A stretch of DNA of 64,000 nucleotides from Flavobacterium pectinovorum (GTDB taxonomy: Bacteria; Bacteroidota; Bacteroidia; Flavobacteriales; Flavobacteriaceae), in the NCBI RefSeq assembly GCF_900142715.1, contig NZ_FRBX01000003.1, forward strand, positions 1-64,000. The letters are read 5' to 3'. How positions within the stretch are numbered: position 1 is the first letter of the stretch; every line of letters begins with the position of its first letter. A program made the position numbers and the translations under genes. The notes beneath the pieces were generated by a model. The model saw only the letters and a program-made list of their open reading frames with translations. It had not been told where the DNA came from and did not search any database. Positions 45,031 to 53,397 of the stretch are shown here, in pieces.

Positions 45031-46281
45031 TTATTCCTCCAAAACAGGCTCCAGATTTAACTCTGTAAAATCATGCTCTGTTTTCGAAATTATAATCGTT
45101 GCCACAGTATTTCCAATCAAATTTGTAATCGCTCTTGCTTCGCTCATAAATTTATCAACGCCTAATAAAAAAGCCAAACCTTCAACGGGAATTTTATGCA
45201 AAGCCGTTAAAGTCGACGCCAGAACAATAAAACCGCTTCCGGTAACACCGGCTGCGCCTTTTGAAGTAATCATCAAAATTCCGATTACGGTTAAAATCTC
45301 AAAAAAACTCAAATGTACATCATACAATTGCGCCAGAAATATAACCGACATCGACAAATAAATTGAAGTTCCGTCGAGATTAAACGAATATCCTGTCGGA
45401 ATTACCAAACCTACAACAGATTTACTACAGCCCATTTGCTCTAATTTAACCATAATACTTGGCAACGCGGCTTCTGAAGATGATGTACCGAGGACTAATA
45501 AAAGTTCTTCTTTAATGTATTTTAAAATCGAAAGAATATTGATTTTATAGTATCTCAAAATACTTCCTAAAATAAAAAACACAAACAAAGCCATTGTCAG
45601 GTAAACGCAAAGCATCAATTTACCAAGCGGAATCAAAGTTTCTAATCCGAATTTACCTATTGTATACGCCATTCCGCCAAAAGCACCAAGCGGAGCGAGA
45701 TACATAACATATTTTAATCCTGTAAAAACAACTTTTGAAAAGCGTTCTAAAACCAAAATTGTTTGTTCCCTTTTTTGATAAAAATTCAATGCAATACCGC
45801 AAACGATGGCAGCCAAAAGAACCTGCAAAGTAAAATTGGACAGAAAAAATTGCAGCCACGAAAAATTCTCGGCAGCATGATTGGTATATTTACTCGGATC
45901 TTGTAAAGTTAATCCTGATTTGTCAATTTTTCCAGGTTGAAAAAAATAGGCAACGCTTACTCCAATTGCCAGAGCAACTGTCGAAACGACTTCAAAATAC
46001 GCCAAAGCTTTTACGCCAATTCGCCCCACTTTTTTAAGATTTCCCATTCCGGAAATTCCCAAAACAATGGTTAAAAATATAATTGGTCCAATAAATAATT
46101 TGATAATATCGACAAAAGTTTTTCCGACAATTTCCATTTTTACGCCATTTTGAGGCGAAAAATGTCCAAGCAAAATACCTGCAATTATGGCGATTAAAAC
46201 CCAAAAAGTAAGATTGGTAATTACTGCCTTGAAAGTACTTTTCTTTGGTTTACCGGCAGTATTTGGAGTAGTTATATTCAT
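45031..46281 (-). CDS. dicarboxylate/amino acid:cation symporter (DAACS family)
   Basis: 416 residues with about eight membrane helices. Family signatures are GPIIFLTIVLGISGMGNLKKVGRIG, the hairpin-1 serine-rich motif GTSSSEAALPSIM, VVGLVIPTGYSFNLDGTSIYLS and the hairpin-2/TM8 region GAAGVTGSGFIVLASTL plus DKFMSEARAITNLIGN. These bind substrate and Na+ in GltPh and DctA. Transports glutamate, aspartate or C4-dicarboxylates with Na+ or H+; the exact substrate is not decided. A -7 element is at 46301, close to the 3' end of rnpB. Confidence 0.94.
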   Translation of the reverse strand: MNITTPNTAGKPKKSTFKAVITNLTFWVLIAIIAGILLGHFSPQNGVKMEIVGKTFVDIIKLFIGPIIFLTIVLGISGMGNLKKVGRIGVKALAYFEVVSTVALAIGVSVAYFFQPGKIDKSGLTLQDPSKYTNHAAENFSWLQFFLSNFTLQVLLAAIVCGIALNFYQKREQTILVLERFSKVVFTGLKYVMYLAPLGAFGGMAYTIGKFGLETLIPLGKLMLCVYLTMALFVFFILGSILRYYKINILSILKYIKEELLLVLGTSSSEAALPSIMVKLEQMGCSKSVVGLVIPTGYSFNLDGTSIYLSMSVIFLAQLYDVHLSFFEILTVIGILMITSKGAAGVTGSGFIVLASTLTALHKIPVEGLAFLLGVDKFMSEARAITNLIGNTVATIIISKTEHDFTELNLEPVLEE

Positions 46282-46300
46282 GAAGATAAGTTAGTATTCA

Positions 46301-46308
46301 CAAATATA
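46301..46308 (-). promoter_or_regulatory. -7 element of the symporter gene
   Basis: TATATTTG on the minus strand, 20 bp before the ATG at 46281. No TTG at normal spacing; that area is the 3' end of rnpB. Confidence 0.5.
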
Positions 46309-46315
46309 TAAAAAA

Positions 46316-46621
46316 TGCAGACCTATAAGCCGGATTCTGTCCCTGATAAATCAGAGCCTTATCATTTATCTAGATTCCGAATTACTTCGGAACTCAAGCT
46401 ACCTACCCTTCAACAACGGACGAGAAGCCCTTAAATGCTGATATACTTGGTATTTCACCGCATAGAGTTTACCTGGTTTCACTACAGCATTACCTGTACA
46501 TACTTTCTGTTGCACTTGTCCTTGCGTTATTGCTAACACCGACGGGTGTTACCCGCTATGCTTCTCTATGGTGTCCGGACTTTCCTCCCCCCAACGAATT
46601 GAGCGACGATAAGGCGGTCTG
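46316..46621 (-). ncRNA. rnpB: RNase P RNA (class A)
   Basis: The minus strand carries the RNase P core: GGAGGAAAGTCCGGACACCA near the 5' end (P4/CR-I, around 46575-46595) and GACAGAATCCGGCTTATAGG at the 3' end (around 46320-46340), with the usual intervening helices. Length is about 306 nt, shorter than in E. coli. A TACTTTTG promoter element lies just upstream at 46627-46634. It is the catalytic RNA that processes tRNA 5' ends. Ends are estimated to within about 5 nt. Confidence 0.93.
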
Positions 46622-46626
46622 CGGCG

Positions 46627-46634
46627 CAAAAGTA
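46627..46634 (-). promoter_or_regulatory. -7 element of rnpB
   Basis: TACTTTTG on the minus strand places transcription start near 46620, matching the expected 5' end of RNase P RNA. The same octamer drives the 16S rRNA promoter at 235-242. Confidence 0.7.
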
Positions 46635-46749
46635 GCGATTTATAAGCGAAGAAACGAGGTTCTAAATTTAAGATTTTTATAAAATTTTGATAACGTTTTA
46701 ATTTTAAATTGGTTACCTTTAAAATCCTTAATTTTTAAATTCATTTATT

Positions 46750-47049
46750 ATGGCTAAAATGTATCATTACGCAACTGTCTCAAAGGCTTTAGATCAATTG
46801 AATGAAAAAGGATTTACATGTGATTTTAATCTGAACTCAAATTCAGACATGATTAAAAAAAATCCCGAAAAATTTGAAATTGTTCATGTGTATCGATACG
46901 AAGGGGAGTCGGACCCGGGCGATGAGGCAGTTGTATACGGAATTAAATCAACATCAGGCAAAAAAGGCGTTTATGTAGCAGGTTTCTCCGCAGGCTCTGA
47001 TCTGGAGACTTCAAAGTTTTTATTCGATTTGAGTATTAAGGGAAGGTGA
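46750..47049 (+). CDS. short conserved protein of unknown function
   Basis: 99 residues ([29 protein letters not shown]...). Short homologues in Bacteroidota are often labelled phosphoribosylpyrophosphate synthetase, but the PRPP-binding motif of that enzyme is absent, so the label looks like an annotation carry-over. The sequence reads as a compact alpha/beta protein with a conserved [23 protein letters not shown] block. Promoter-like TACCTTTA lies about 35 bp upstream. Function unknown. Confidence 0.8.
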   Translation: MAKMYHYATVSKALDQLNEKGFTCDFNLNSNSDMIKKNPEKFEIVHVYRYEGESDPGDEAVVYGIKSTSGKKGVYVAGFSAGSDLETSKFLFDLSIKGR

Positions 47050-47070
47050 TTTTTTAAATTATTCTTAAAG

Positions 47071-47202
47071 TTTGTCATTTCGACGAAGGAGAAATCGCAT
47101 TTGCTGAAGCCACACAGTACGTTGCTTTCTGGATGTGATTTCTCCTTCGTCGAAATGACAAAAAAATGAAATCCGCCAAAATCCGCGTCATCCGCGTCCC
47201 AT
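47071..47202. repeat. composite intergenic repeat, copy 3
   Basis: 30-nt arms at 47071-47100 and 47133-47162 pair at 29 of 30 positions; the left arm begins TTTGTCATTTCGACGAAGGA. They are followed at 47170-47202 by ATCCGCCAAAATCCGCGTC and CGTCATCCGCGT-CCAT. Closely matches the copy at 33126-33295. Confidence 0.8.
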
Positions 47203-47210
47203 TTTTAAGC

Positions 47211-47242
47211 AAAAAAGTCCATCATAAAAATGACAGACTTTT
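47211..47242 (-). terminator. terminator of the LysM-BON gene
   Basis: On the minus strand AAAAGTC-TG-TCAT and ATGA-TG-GACTTTT pair with one internal mismatch and are followed by T residues. It starts 22 bp after the stop codon at 47264. Confidence 0.6.
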
Positions 47243-47263
47243 CAACTCAACACGCAAAGTAAA

Positions 47264-47635
47264 TTATGCAGTTGGTATTTTTAATTTCCAACCCGGCTGA
47301 ATAACATCAGGGTTTTTAATAATATCTTTATTGGCTTCGTAAATGGTTTGCCAGGAAACGCCGTGAGCTTTTCCTATTTTCGAAAGAGAATCTCCGCTTA
47401 CTACAGTGTAATCTGTTGTTGTTCCTTCAGCAACTTCAATATTCATAACCACATCCCCTGCTCTAAAATCAGGATCAATTTTTCCGTAAGCACTCCAAAG
47501 TTTTTCTTTGTCATCTGCAGATTTTGCCGTACCATCAATGTACAAAACATTATCCTGATCTCTTACCTGCAAATTTGAAACTCCTAAATTAGTCGCCAAA
47601 TCTGTTAACTCTTTGTATTTATCTTGTAAACTCAT
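47264..47635 (-). CDS. BON-LysM protein (Kbp/YgaU-like)
   Basis: 123 residues without a signal peptide. A BON-like domain (residues 8-68, LGVSNLQVRDQDNVLYIDGTAKSADDKEKLW) is followed by a LysM domain (DYTVVSGDSLSKIGKAHGVSWQTIYEANKD...IQPGWKLKIP). This is the domain order of E. coli Kbp (YgaU), a cytoplasmic K+-binding protein. Six bp separate it from the upstream BON lipoprotein gene, so they form an operon and probably act in the same stress or envelope response. Confidence 0.88.
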   Translation of the reverse strand: MSLQDKYKELTDLATNLGVSNLQVRDQDNVLYIDGTAKSADDKEKLWSAYGKIDPDFRAGDVVMNIEVAEGTTTDYTVVSGDSLSKIGKAHGVSWQTIYEANKDIIKNPDVIQPGWKLKIPTA

Positions 47636-47641
47636 GGCTTC

Positions 47642-48118
47642 TTATTTAATAATTAACTTGTTATCTACTTTTTTAGGTTTCAATTCCTGAACGCTTTTGA
47701 TTAGGTTTGGCAATTGACTTCTTTTAATTTCTCCTGTAAGTGTAACCACGCCACCAACAACAGTAGCACTAACACCATTGTAAGATTCGATAACTTTATG
47801 TAATGATTTATCCAATTCAGTATCCGGACTAATGATAACAGCTGCAGCAGCAGTTTCTTCAGGTGCTACGATCTGGCAGTTGTTCACTACAGATTTTACG
47901 CCTTTAATTTCTTTTATAGAATTTGCAACTTCTTGTTTGAAAGCATCATCTTTACAAATACCCGAAATTGTAGCAACACCTTTCTCTACAGTAACTTGTA
48001 CTTCTGGTCTGTCACTCAATTTTGCACTAATTTCTTTTTGAATGTCTGCATCTTTAGGTCCACAAGCTACTAATGAAACAGCAAGACCCATTCCTAATAA
48101 AACTGATTTAATCTTCAT
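47642..48118 (-). CDS. BON-domain lipoprotein
   Basis: 158 residues. A lipoprotein signal with lipobox AVSLVAC (Cys19) is followed by two BON domains, residues about 26-82 (DIQKEISAKLSDRPEVQVTVEKGVATISGICKD) and 98-157 (LDKSLHKVIESYNGVSATVVGGVVTLTGEIKRS). BON proteins such as OsmY and DolP sit at membranes and maintain envelope integrity. First gene of an operon with the BON-LysM gene. Confidence 0.9.
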   Translation of the reverse strand: MKIKSVLLGMGLAVSLVACGPKDADIQKEISAKLSDRPEVQVTVEKGVATISGICKDDAFKQEVANSIKEIKGVKSVVNNCQIVAPEETAAAAVIISPDTELDKSLHKVIESYNGVSATVVGGVVTLTGEIKRSQLPNLIKSVQELKPKKVDNKLIIK

Positions 48119-48220
48119 AATCGATATTTTTTAATTATTTACTAATAAAGTTAAACGAATTAAAATACCAAATATTACATAATAATCTTACAATTTTATA
48201 TTTTTTCTATGATAAGGATT

Positions 48221-48709
48221 TTATTTTATAAGTTTCAGCATGTTATCAAAATAGATAATTAATTGATTCGGAATTTTATCTAAATCATTTCTGCCATAAT
48301 CTGTCAGGTAAACTTCATTTTCCAGCATCCCGTTTACAATTCCTTTTTTCTTTGCCTTAATATCTCCGTTTCTTACGATAATAATTTCATAATATTGATC
48401 TTCATCTTTTAAAGTCAATCTATTAAAATCAGATACTTTTGGGTCATTGTTAATATTTTGCTGCCCAATGTCTGAAGCCAGATAAGTTGCAAATTTCTTA
48501 AAATCGTAGTATGGATTATTGTTATCAAAATTTCGATAAGTCTTTCGATTTCCTTCTTTCAAAATAAAACTTTTAACTTTTTCAAAATCTTCAACAGAAA
48601 ATTGATTTGTAATATTTACGAATTGATTTTGAGTTTTTGAGGTCATTTTTTGGGCTGAAAGGTTTAGAAAGGTTATTAATACAAAGAAAAGAAGGAAGTG
48701 TTTTGGCAT
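48221..48709 (-). CDS. secreted hypothetical protein
   Basis: 162 residues with a signal peptide (MPKHFLLFFVLITFLNLSAQ). The remainder (KVKSFILKEGNRKTYRNFDNNNPYYDFKKFATYLASDIG...) matches no family I recognise. Codon usage and base composition look like the neighbours. Stands alone on the minus strand after a roughly 100-bp gap. Confidence 0.7.
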   Translation of the reverse strand: MPKHFLLFFVLITFLNLSAQKMTSKTQNQFVNITNQFSVEDFEKVKSFILKEGNRKTYRNFDNNNPYYDFKKFATYLASDIGQQNINNDPKVSDFNRLTLKDEDQYYEIIIVRNGDIKAKKKGIVNGMLENEVYLTDYGRNDLDKIPNQLIIYFDNMLKLIK

Positions 48710-48798
48710 GTTTAAAGTTTTTGACCTTCAGATTCGTTGACGGTTGTTATTGGATTTGTAGTTATCATAATAATATTAATAACTTCTAATTTAGATCA

Positions 48799-49926
48799 TT
48801 AATCTTTTGGAATTTTAGTTATTTCCTGTACTTTTTCAACAACTCTATCAATTGTTGGATTATTAGGTTCACTACCTTTTTCTATATAACCAGTTTTCTG
48901 ATGAGTAAAAATACTATTGGCTGCCATGATCAAAATCTCATCTTTTTTATCAGATATTATTGTATTATAAAAATGTAGAGAAGCTCCATAAGAATTTTGA
49001 CGTTGCTTATTAATAGTTTCATTATGTTTACATGCATTGTAATTTTTTATGCAAAATTTTAAAATATAAATATTTATGGAAAGTAGTAGTGCACGTAATA
49101 GTGTATGTTTAATAAGATAAAACCACAATATCTCTTGCCCACACGATGGACAAATTAAATTGAAATTTTTAAACGTACATACGCAAATTTCATTTAAATG
49201 ATTATCAAAATTATTTATAAAAGACCAAATCAAAATGATTAGAAATATAACTGCTATAACTATAGCTATAATCCAATTTCTAGATTCCTTACGATTAATT
49301 TTGGCTTCTTCTTCATAAACTTTTTGTTGATTTCGCAATTCAATATTTACATTATCAGGTGTGTATCGCTCTCTAAATTCATCAAGTTGAAACTGAACAC
49401 TATTTTTTATGTTATCAACTTCTTTTAACTTATTTATAAACTCTTCACTTTTATAATTAACATCATTTATTTTTTGCGAAATTTCTTCACTTTGCTTTTC
49501 AATATCATTTCTTACTGAATTTATCGTCTCAATATATTCATCCAAATTTTTATTTTCATATGAGACATTTAAAATTCCGCTTATCTTTTCATAAAAAGAA
49601 TTAAATTTGTCAGAAAAGTTTTCAATTTTCAATAATATTGAAGTCTTACTATTTATAAATTCAACATTATTCATTCCATTAACCTCTGAATAAAACACTG
49701 TCAATTCGTTATAAAAATTGTAAATCTCTTCAATAGTATCCTTACTAAAGGAATACATGTTTGCTATTATTGATTTCAAAGTATTATTAAATTGTTCAAT
49801 AAGATCTTTATGTGCAATTAATGATTCTTTCCCTAAAGATTCCGCACGCAAAAATTTTGCAACATTCATATCATCAATATTTTCATTGATATTCCTAAGA
49901 ATTGAAAAATAATTGTATTTATCCAT
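48799..49926 (-). CDS. coiled-coil membrane protein with a Cys4 loop, unknown function
   Basis: 375 residues, no signal peptide. Residues about 75-205 are strongly heptad-like (IENFSDKFNSFYEKI, ETINSVRNDIEKQSEEISQKINDV, FINKLKEVDNIKNSVQFQLDEF). TM1 is WIIAIVIAVIFLIILIWSFI (about 217-236) and TM2 covers WFYLIKHTLLRALLLSINIY. The short loop between them holds ICVCTFKNFNLICPSCG, a CxC-x8-CxxC set able to bind a metal. The C terminus is charged. It resembles accessory or defence-island proteins only in style. It is one of the most AT-rich genes here, which may mean acquisition by transfer. Confidence 0.7.
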   Translation of the reverse strand: MDKYNYFSILRNINENIDDMNVAKFLRAESLGKESLIAHKDLIEQFNNTLKSIIANMYSFSKDTIEEIYNFYNELTVFYSEVNGMNNVEFINSKTSILLKIENFSDKFNSFYEKISGILNVSYENKNLDEYIETINSVRNDIEKQSEEISQKINDVNYKSEEFINKLKEVDNIKNSVQFQLDEFRERYTPDNVNIELRNQQKVYEEEAKINRKESRNWIIAIVIAVIFLIILIWSFINNFDNHLNEICVCTFKNFNLICPSCGQEILWFYLIKHTLLRALLLSINIYILKFCIKNYNACKHNETINKQRQNSYGASLHFYNTIISDKKDEILIMAANSIFTHQKTGYIEKGSEPNNPTIDRVVEKVQEITKIPKD

Positions 49927-50113
49927 TTTTTAAATTTAGTTATTATTAGGATGATTAAAAAAAATGATTAACTAATTTGCTAAATTACTATTTTTAATTT
50001 CAAAATTAATGTTACAAATTTTACTCTATAGCAATTTCAATTTCAAGATTTACTTTTATGTATTGACTTTCAAATCTATTAGAAAATAACGCTGATATTT
50101 ATCAAATTCTAAT

Positions 50114-50144
50114 TTGTGATTTGGTAATTTTCAGCCTATATTTG
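50114..50144 (+). promoter_or_regulatory. promoter of dnaX (TTG-N20-TATATTTG)
   Basis: TTG (50114-50116) and TATATTTG (50137-50144) are separated by 20 nt, a full match to the Bacteroidota consensus. The ATG lies 19 nt downstream at 50164. Confidence 0.8.
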
Positions 50145-50163
50145 CTATCGAATAAAATAGAAT

Positions 50164-51956
50164 ATGGAACAATTTGTAGTATCGGCTCGTAAATATCGCC
50201 CGCAAACCTTTAAGGATGTTGTGGGGCAGAAAGCCATTACCAACACTTTGCTGAACGCCATAGAAAGCAATCACCTTGCTTCTGCCCTTTTATTCACCGG
50301 ACCGCGTGGTGTTGGAAAAACAACCTGCGCACGTATTTTGGCTCGTAAAATAAACCAGCCGGGATATGATGATCCAAATGAAGATTTTGCTTTTAACGTT
50401 TTTGAGTTAGATGCCGCTTCAAATAACTCAGTTGATGATATTCGCAGCCTTATTGATCAGGTTCGAATCCCGCCACAAACCGGGCAATACAAAGTATATA
50501 TTATTGACGAGGTTCATATGTTGTCTTCGGCCGCTTTTAATGCTTTTCTGAAAACATTAGAAGAACCGCCTAAACATGCTATTTTCATTTTAGCTACGAC
50601 GGAGAAACACAAAATTATTCCAACGATTTTATCTCGTTGTCAGATATTTGATTTCAAGAGAATTACGGTAAAAGACGCTAAAGAACATTTGGCTGAAGTT
50701 GCTGCAAGTCAGGGAATCAATTTTGAAGACGATGCTTTGCACATTATCGCTCAAAAGGCCGATGGTGCCATGCGTGACGCTTTATCGATTTTTGACCGTG
50801 TTGTTTCTTATTGTGGAACCAACTTAACACGTCAGGCCGTAACCGAAAACCTAAACGTTTTAGATTACGAAACTTATATTAGTATTACAGATTTACTTTT
50901 AGAAAATAAAATCCCGGATCTTTTAATGGCGTACAACGAAATCCTTTCAAAAGGTTTCGACGGACATCATTTTATTGCCGGATTGGCTTCGCATTTCAGA
51001 GATTTATTAGTTAGCAAAACTCCTGCTACTTTAAGTTTGCTTGAAGTGGGTGAACAAGCACAGCAAATGTACGGCGTACAAGCTCAAAAATGTTCGCAAG
51101 AGTTTTTATTGAAAGGAATTGATATTGCTAACGACTGCGATTTAAAATACAAATTAAGTCAGAATCAGCGCCTTTTAGTTGAATTATGTTTGATGCAATT
51201 GGCCTCTATCAACTTTGATGGAGAAAAAAAAAAGTTGAGCAATACATAATTCCTCCCACTTATTTTAAAAATGGCGGATATTCTATAGTTGAAATTCCAA
51301 AAAATAAAACCCAAATTCCAAATGAGGGAAATGAAATTTCGAATGCTGAAATTCCAACTAATAAAAGCCAAATTCCAGATACTGGAGAGAATGGCAATGT
51401 CAATCAAAATGGAAATTCTAATGTTGAAGTAAAAACTGAAACTCCAAAAGTTGAAGAACCTGAAACTCCAAGAGCTGAAGTAAATGGTACCTCTAAGGTT
51501 TCTGCTTTTTCTCTGGCCAGTATTCGCGCAAAAAAAGCGATGGAAGAAAGCAGTAAATCGTATGTAAAACCTTCATCTGTTTTACCAACTGAGGAATTTA
51601 CAGAAACCGAAATGTTATTGCACTGGAACAAATACGCACAGCGTCTGGGTGAAAAAGGTTTGAAAATTATGGAATCGTTATTACTGATTAACGACCCAAC
51701 TTTGAACGGAACGGTGATTACGCTTGAATTACCAAACGAAGGTTCTAAATTAGATTTTGAAAGTCAGATTAACGGGCTTTTAGGGCATTTAAAAGGACAT
51801 TTGCACAATCATGATATTACGATTGAAATTGTTGTGAATGAAGCTGTTCAAACCAAAAGAACTTTTAGCGATCAGGACAGATACAATCGATTATTGGAAA
51901 TCAACCCAAACATTGAACTTTTACGTTCTACATTTGGATTGGATTTACATACTTAA
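50164..51956 (+). CDS. dnaX: DNA polymerase III subunits gamma and tau, joined through a -1 frameshift site
   Basis: The zero frame encodes 361 residues and stops at 51249. It contains the clamp-loader ATPase: YRPQTFKDVVGQ, Walker A GPRGVGKTTCA, DEVHMLS, the SRC motif in ILSRCQIFDF, and domain III ending LMQLASINFDGE. At 51224-51233 lies A10 followed by G, which includes the heptamer A AAA AAG (51228-51234) in the zero frame, the same slip site as E. coli dnaX. The -1 frame is open from 51234 to the TAA at 51954-51956 and adds 240 residues, including a Pro-rich linker and the tau-type C-terminal domain (LLHWNKYAQRLGEKG...). Predicted tau is 597 residues. The zinc-binding Cys cluster usual in the ATPase is missing. 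Confidence 0.88.
51224..51234 (+). promoter_or_regulatory. dnaX slippery run A10-G (candidate recoding site)
   Basis: Ten A residues then G, with codon phasing GAA AAA AAA AAG. Slippage back by one base on A AAA AAG, or transcriptional addition of one A, joins the gamma and tau frames. Zero-frame termination follows four codons later. A GGAG lies 4 nt upstream of the heptamer, closer than the stimulatory spacing known from E. coli. Confidence 0.7.
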
Positions 51957-51968
51957 GATTTTTTTTTC

Positions 51969-52050
51969 TGCCACGAATTACACTAATTTTTACTAATTAT
52001 TTTTAAAATTTTACGCAAGTAATTAGTGAAAATTTGTGTAATTCGTGGCA
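51969..52050. repeat. CCACGAATT hairpin, copy 2
   Basis: 30-nt arms (51969-51998 / 52021-52050) starting TGCCACGAATTACAC pair at 28 of 30 positions over a 22-nt loop. It separates convergent dnaX and the oxidoreductase gene and probably ends transcription from both sides. Confidence 0.8.
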
Positions 52051-52058
52051 AACTATTC

Positions 52059-52637
52059 CTATTTATTTTTTAATCCTAAATTATAGACTTCTTGCAGCCA
52101 TTTTTCTCTTTGAAAATCGTTGGCAGTTTTTATGATTCCGATGTAAGTAACTTTTACGGGCTTTATGCCACAGAATTCCAAGGTTGATTTCTTCAATTGG
52201 TTTACACTCGGTCTTCCAAAAAACAATCTGTAATACCATCCTGGCTGATCTAAAGTTGTGATAATATGCGCTGTTTTTCCTTTTAAGAGTTTATCCCACC
52301 AAACTGAATTTTCGCGATATTGAAATGCCATTCCCGGTAAAAATAATCGATCTATAAATCCTTTTGTAATTGCCGGAAGTCCGCCCCACCAAACGGGATG
52401 AATCCAAACCAAATGATCAGCATTTTGAATCTTTTGCCATGCATCTAATAAATCCGGTTCTAATTCGGTTCGTTTTTGGTAACCAAATTTTAAATTGGGA
52501 TTGAATTGTAATTCTGCAATTGTAATTGTTTCTACTTGTGCACCCGAAGTTATGGCGCCCTTTTGGTAAGAATCTGCAATACCAAAGTTAAAACTTGCAG
52601 GATTTGGATGTCCGTTTATAATCAGTATTTTTTTCAT
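52059..52637 (-). CDS. NAD(P)H-dependent flavin oxidoreductase (NQO/MdaB-type flavodoxin fold)
   Basis: 192 residues. FMN/FAD-binding motifs are ILIINGHPNPASFNFGIADSY, the quinone-reductase signature HLVWIHPVWWGGLPAITKGFIDRLFLPGMAFQY, and TLDQPGWYYRLFFGRPS. Reduces quinones or nitro compounds by two electrons using NAD(P)H, in the cytoplasm. It lies 56 bp downstream of a Crp-type regulator on the same strand, a pairing often seen where the regulator controls the enzyme. Confidence 0.9.
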   Translation of the reverse strand: MKKILIINGHPNPASFNFGIADSYQKGAITSGAQVETITIAELQFNPNLKFGYQKRTELEPDLLDAWQKIQNADHLVWIHPVWWGGLPAITKGFIDRLFLPGMAFQYRENSVWWDKLLKGKTAHIITTLDQPGWYYRLFFGRPSVNQLKKSTLEFCGIKPVKVTYIGIIKTANDFQREKWLQEVYNLGLKNK

Positions 52638-52693
52638 GTTTTACGTTTTTACAAAAATACTATTAGCATGAAAAAAGGTACCGGACAAATGTC

Positions 52694-53254
52694 CTATAAA
52701 ATCGCTTTTCGAATGCGGCTTAAATGTCTTGGCGTAACGCCCAAATAAGAAGCCAGATATTGAAGCGGAATTAACTGAATATATTTTTGATGGTTTTGAT
52801 ATAGTTCTTCATAACGCTGTTTTCCGGATAATTTCTGAAAAGAAATCATTCTTTTTTGAAGCGTTACGTATTCCATTTCAGTTAATTTTCTTCCAATCTC
52901 CTGCCAATGAATTCCTGATTTATAAAGCTTTTCTAAACTTTCGCGACTGATAATCTGTAATTCCGTATCAGCGAGAGCCTGAATACTTTCTTCGGCTACT
53001 TCCTGGGTTATAAAACTGGAAAACGAAGCCATAAATTCATTTTCAAAAGCAAAACAATTGGTAATTTCATCGCCTTGATGATTGAAAAAATACGAACGTA
53101 AAATTCCTTTTTTGATAAAAACAATTTCGTTACAAACCTGATTTTCTGTCAATAAAAGTTCTCCCTTTTTAAGTTTCCTGAAAGTAATTAAATCGTCTAG
53201 CTGATCTAATTCATCTTGTGGTAAAACCTGAATGGATTGAAAAATAGATTTCAT
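52694..53254 (-). CDS. Crp/Fnr-family transcriptional regulator
   Basis: 186 residues. The N-terminal cyclic-nucleotide-binding-like beta-roll (RKLKKGELLLTENQVCNEIVFIKKGILRSYFF...EFMASFSSF) is followed by a C-terminal helix-turn-helix IPLQYLASYLGVTPRHLSRIRK. No Fnr-type Cys cluster and no clear cAMP-binding motif, as is usual in Bacteroidota members. The target is probably the downstream NAD(P)H oxidoreductase; this is inferred from order only. Confidence 0.9.
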   Translation of the reverse strand: MKSIFQSIQVLPQDELDQLDDLITFRKLKKGELLLTENQVCNEIVFIKKGILRSYFFNHQGDEITNCFAFENEFMASFSSFITQEVAEESIQALADTELQIISRESLEKLYKSGIHWQEIGRKLTEMEYVTLQKRMISFQKLSGKQRYEELYQNHQKYIQLIPLQYLASYLGVTPRHLSRIRKAIL

Positions 53255-53312
53255 TTAAAAAAATATTAAAATTTGAAAACACTAATATCCATCCGGCTTT
53301 CTAACTATTATT

Positions 53313-53382
53313 TTTAGCCACGAATTCACGAATTATTACTGCTAATCTTTGAGAACAAAAAATTCGTGAATTCGTGGCTAAA
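53313..53382. repeat. CCACGAATT hairpin, copy 3
   Basis: A perfect 22-bp stem (53313-53334 / 53361-53382), with arm TTTAGCCACGAATTCACGAA, over a 26-nt loop. It lies between the TMEM175 stop and the crp-type start on the minus strand. Confidence 0.85.
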
Positions 53383-53397
53383 TATTTATTCTGAAAT

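Noticed and set aside
46750..47049. Phosphoribosylpyrophosphate synthetase function for the 99-residue protein
   Set aside because: No PRPP-binding motif and about one third of the enzyme length; left as unknown function.
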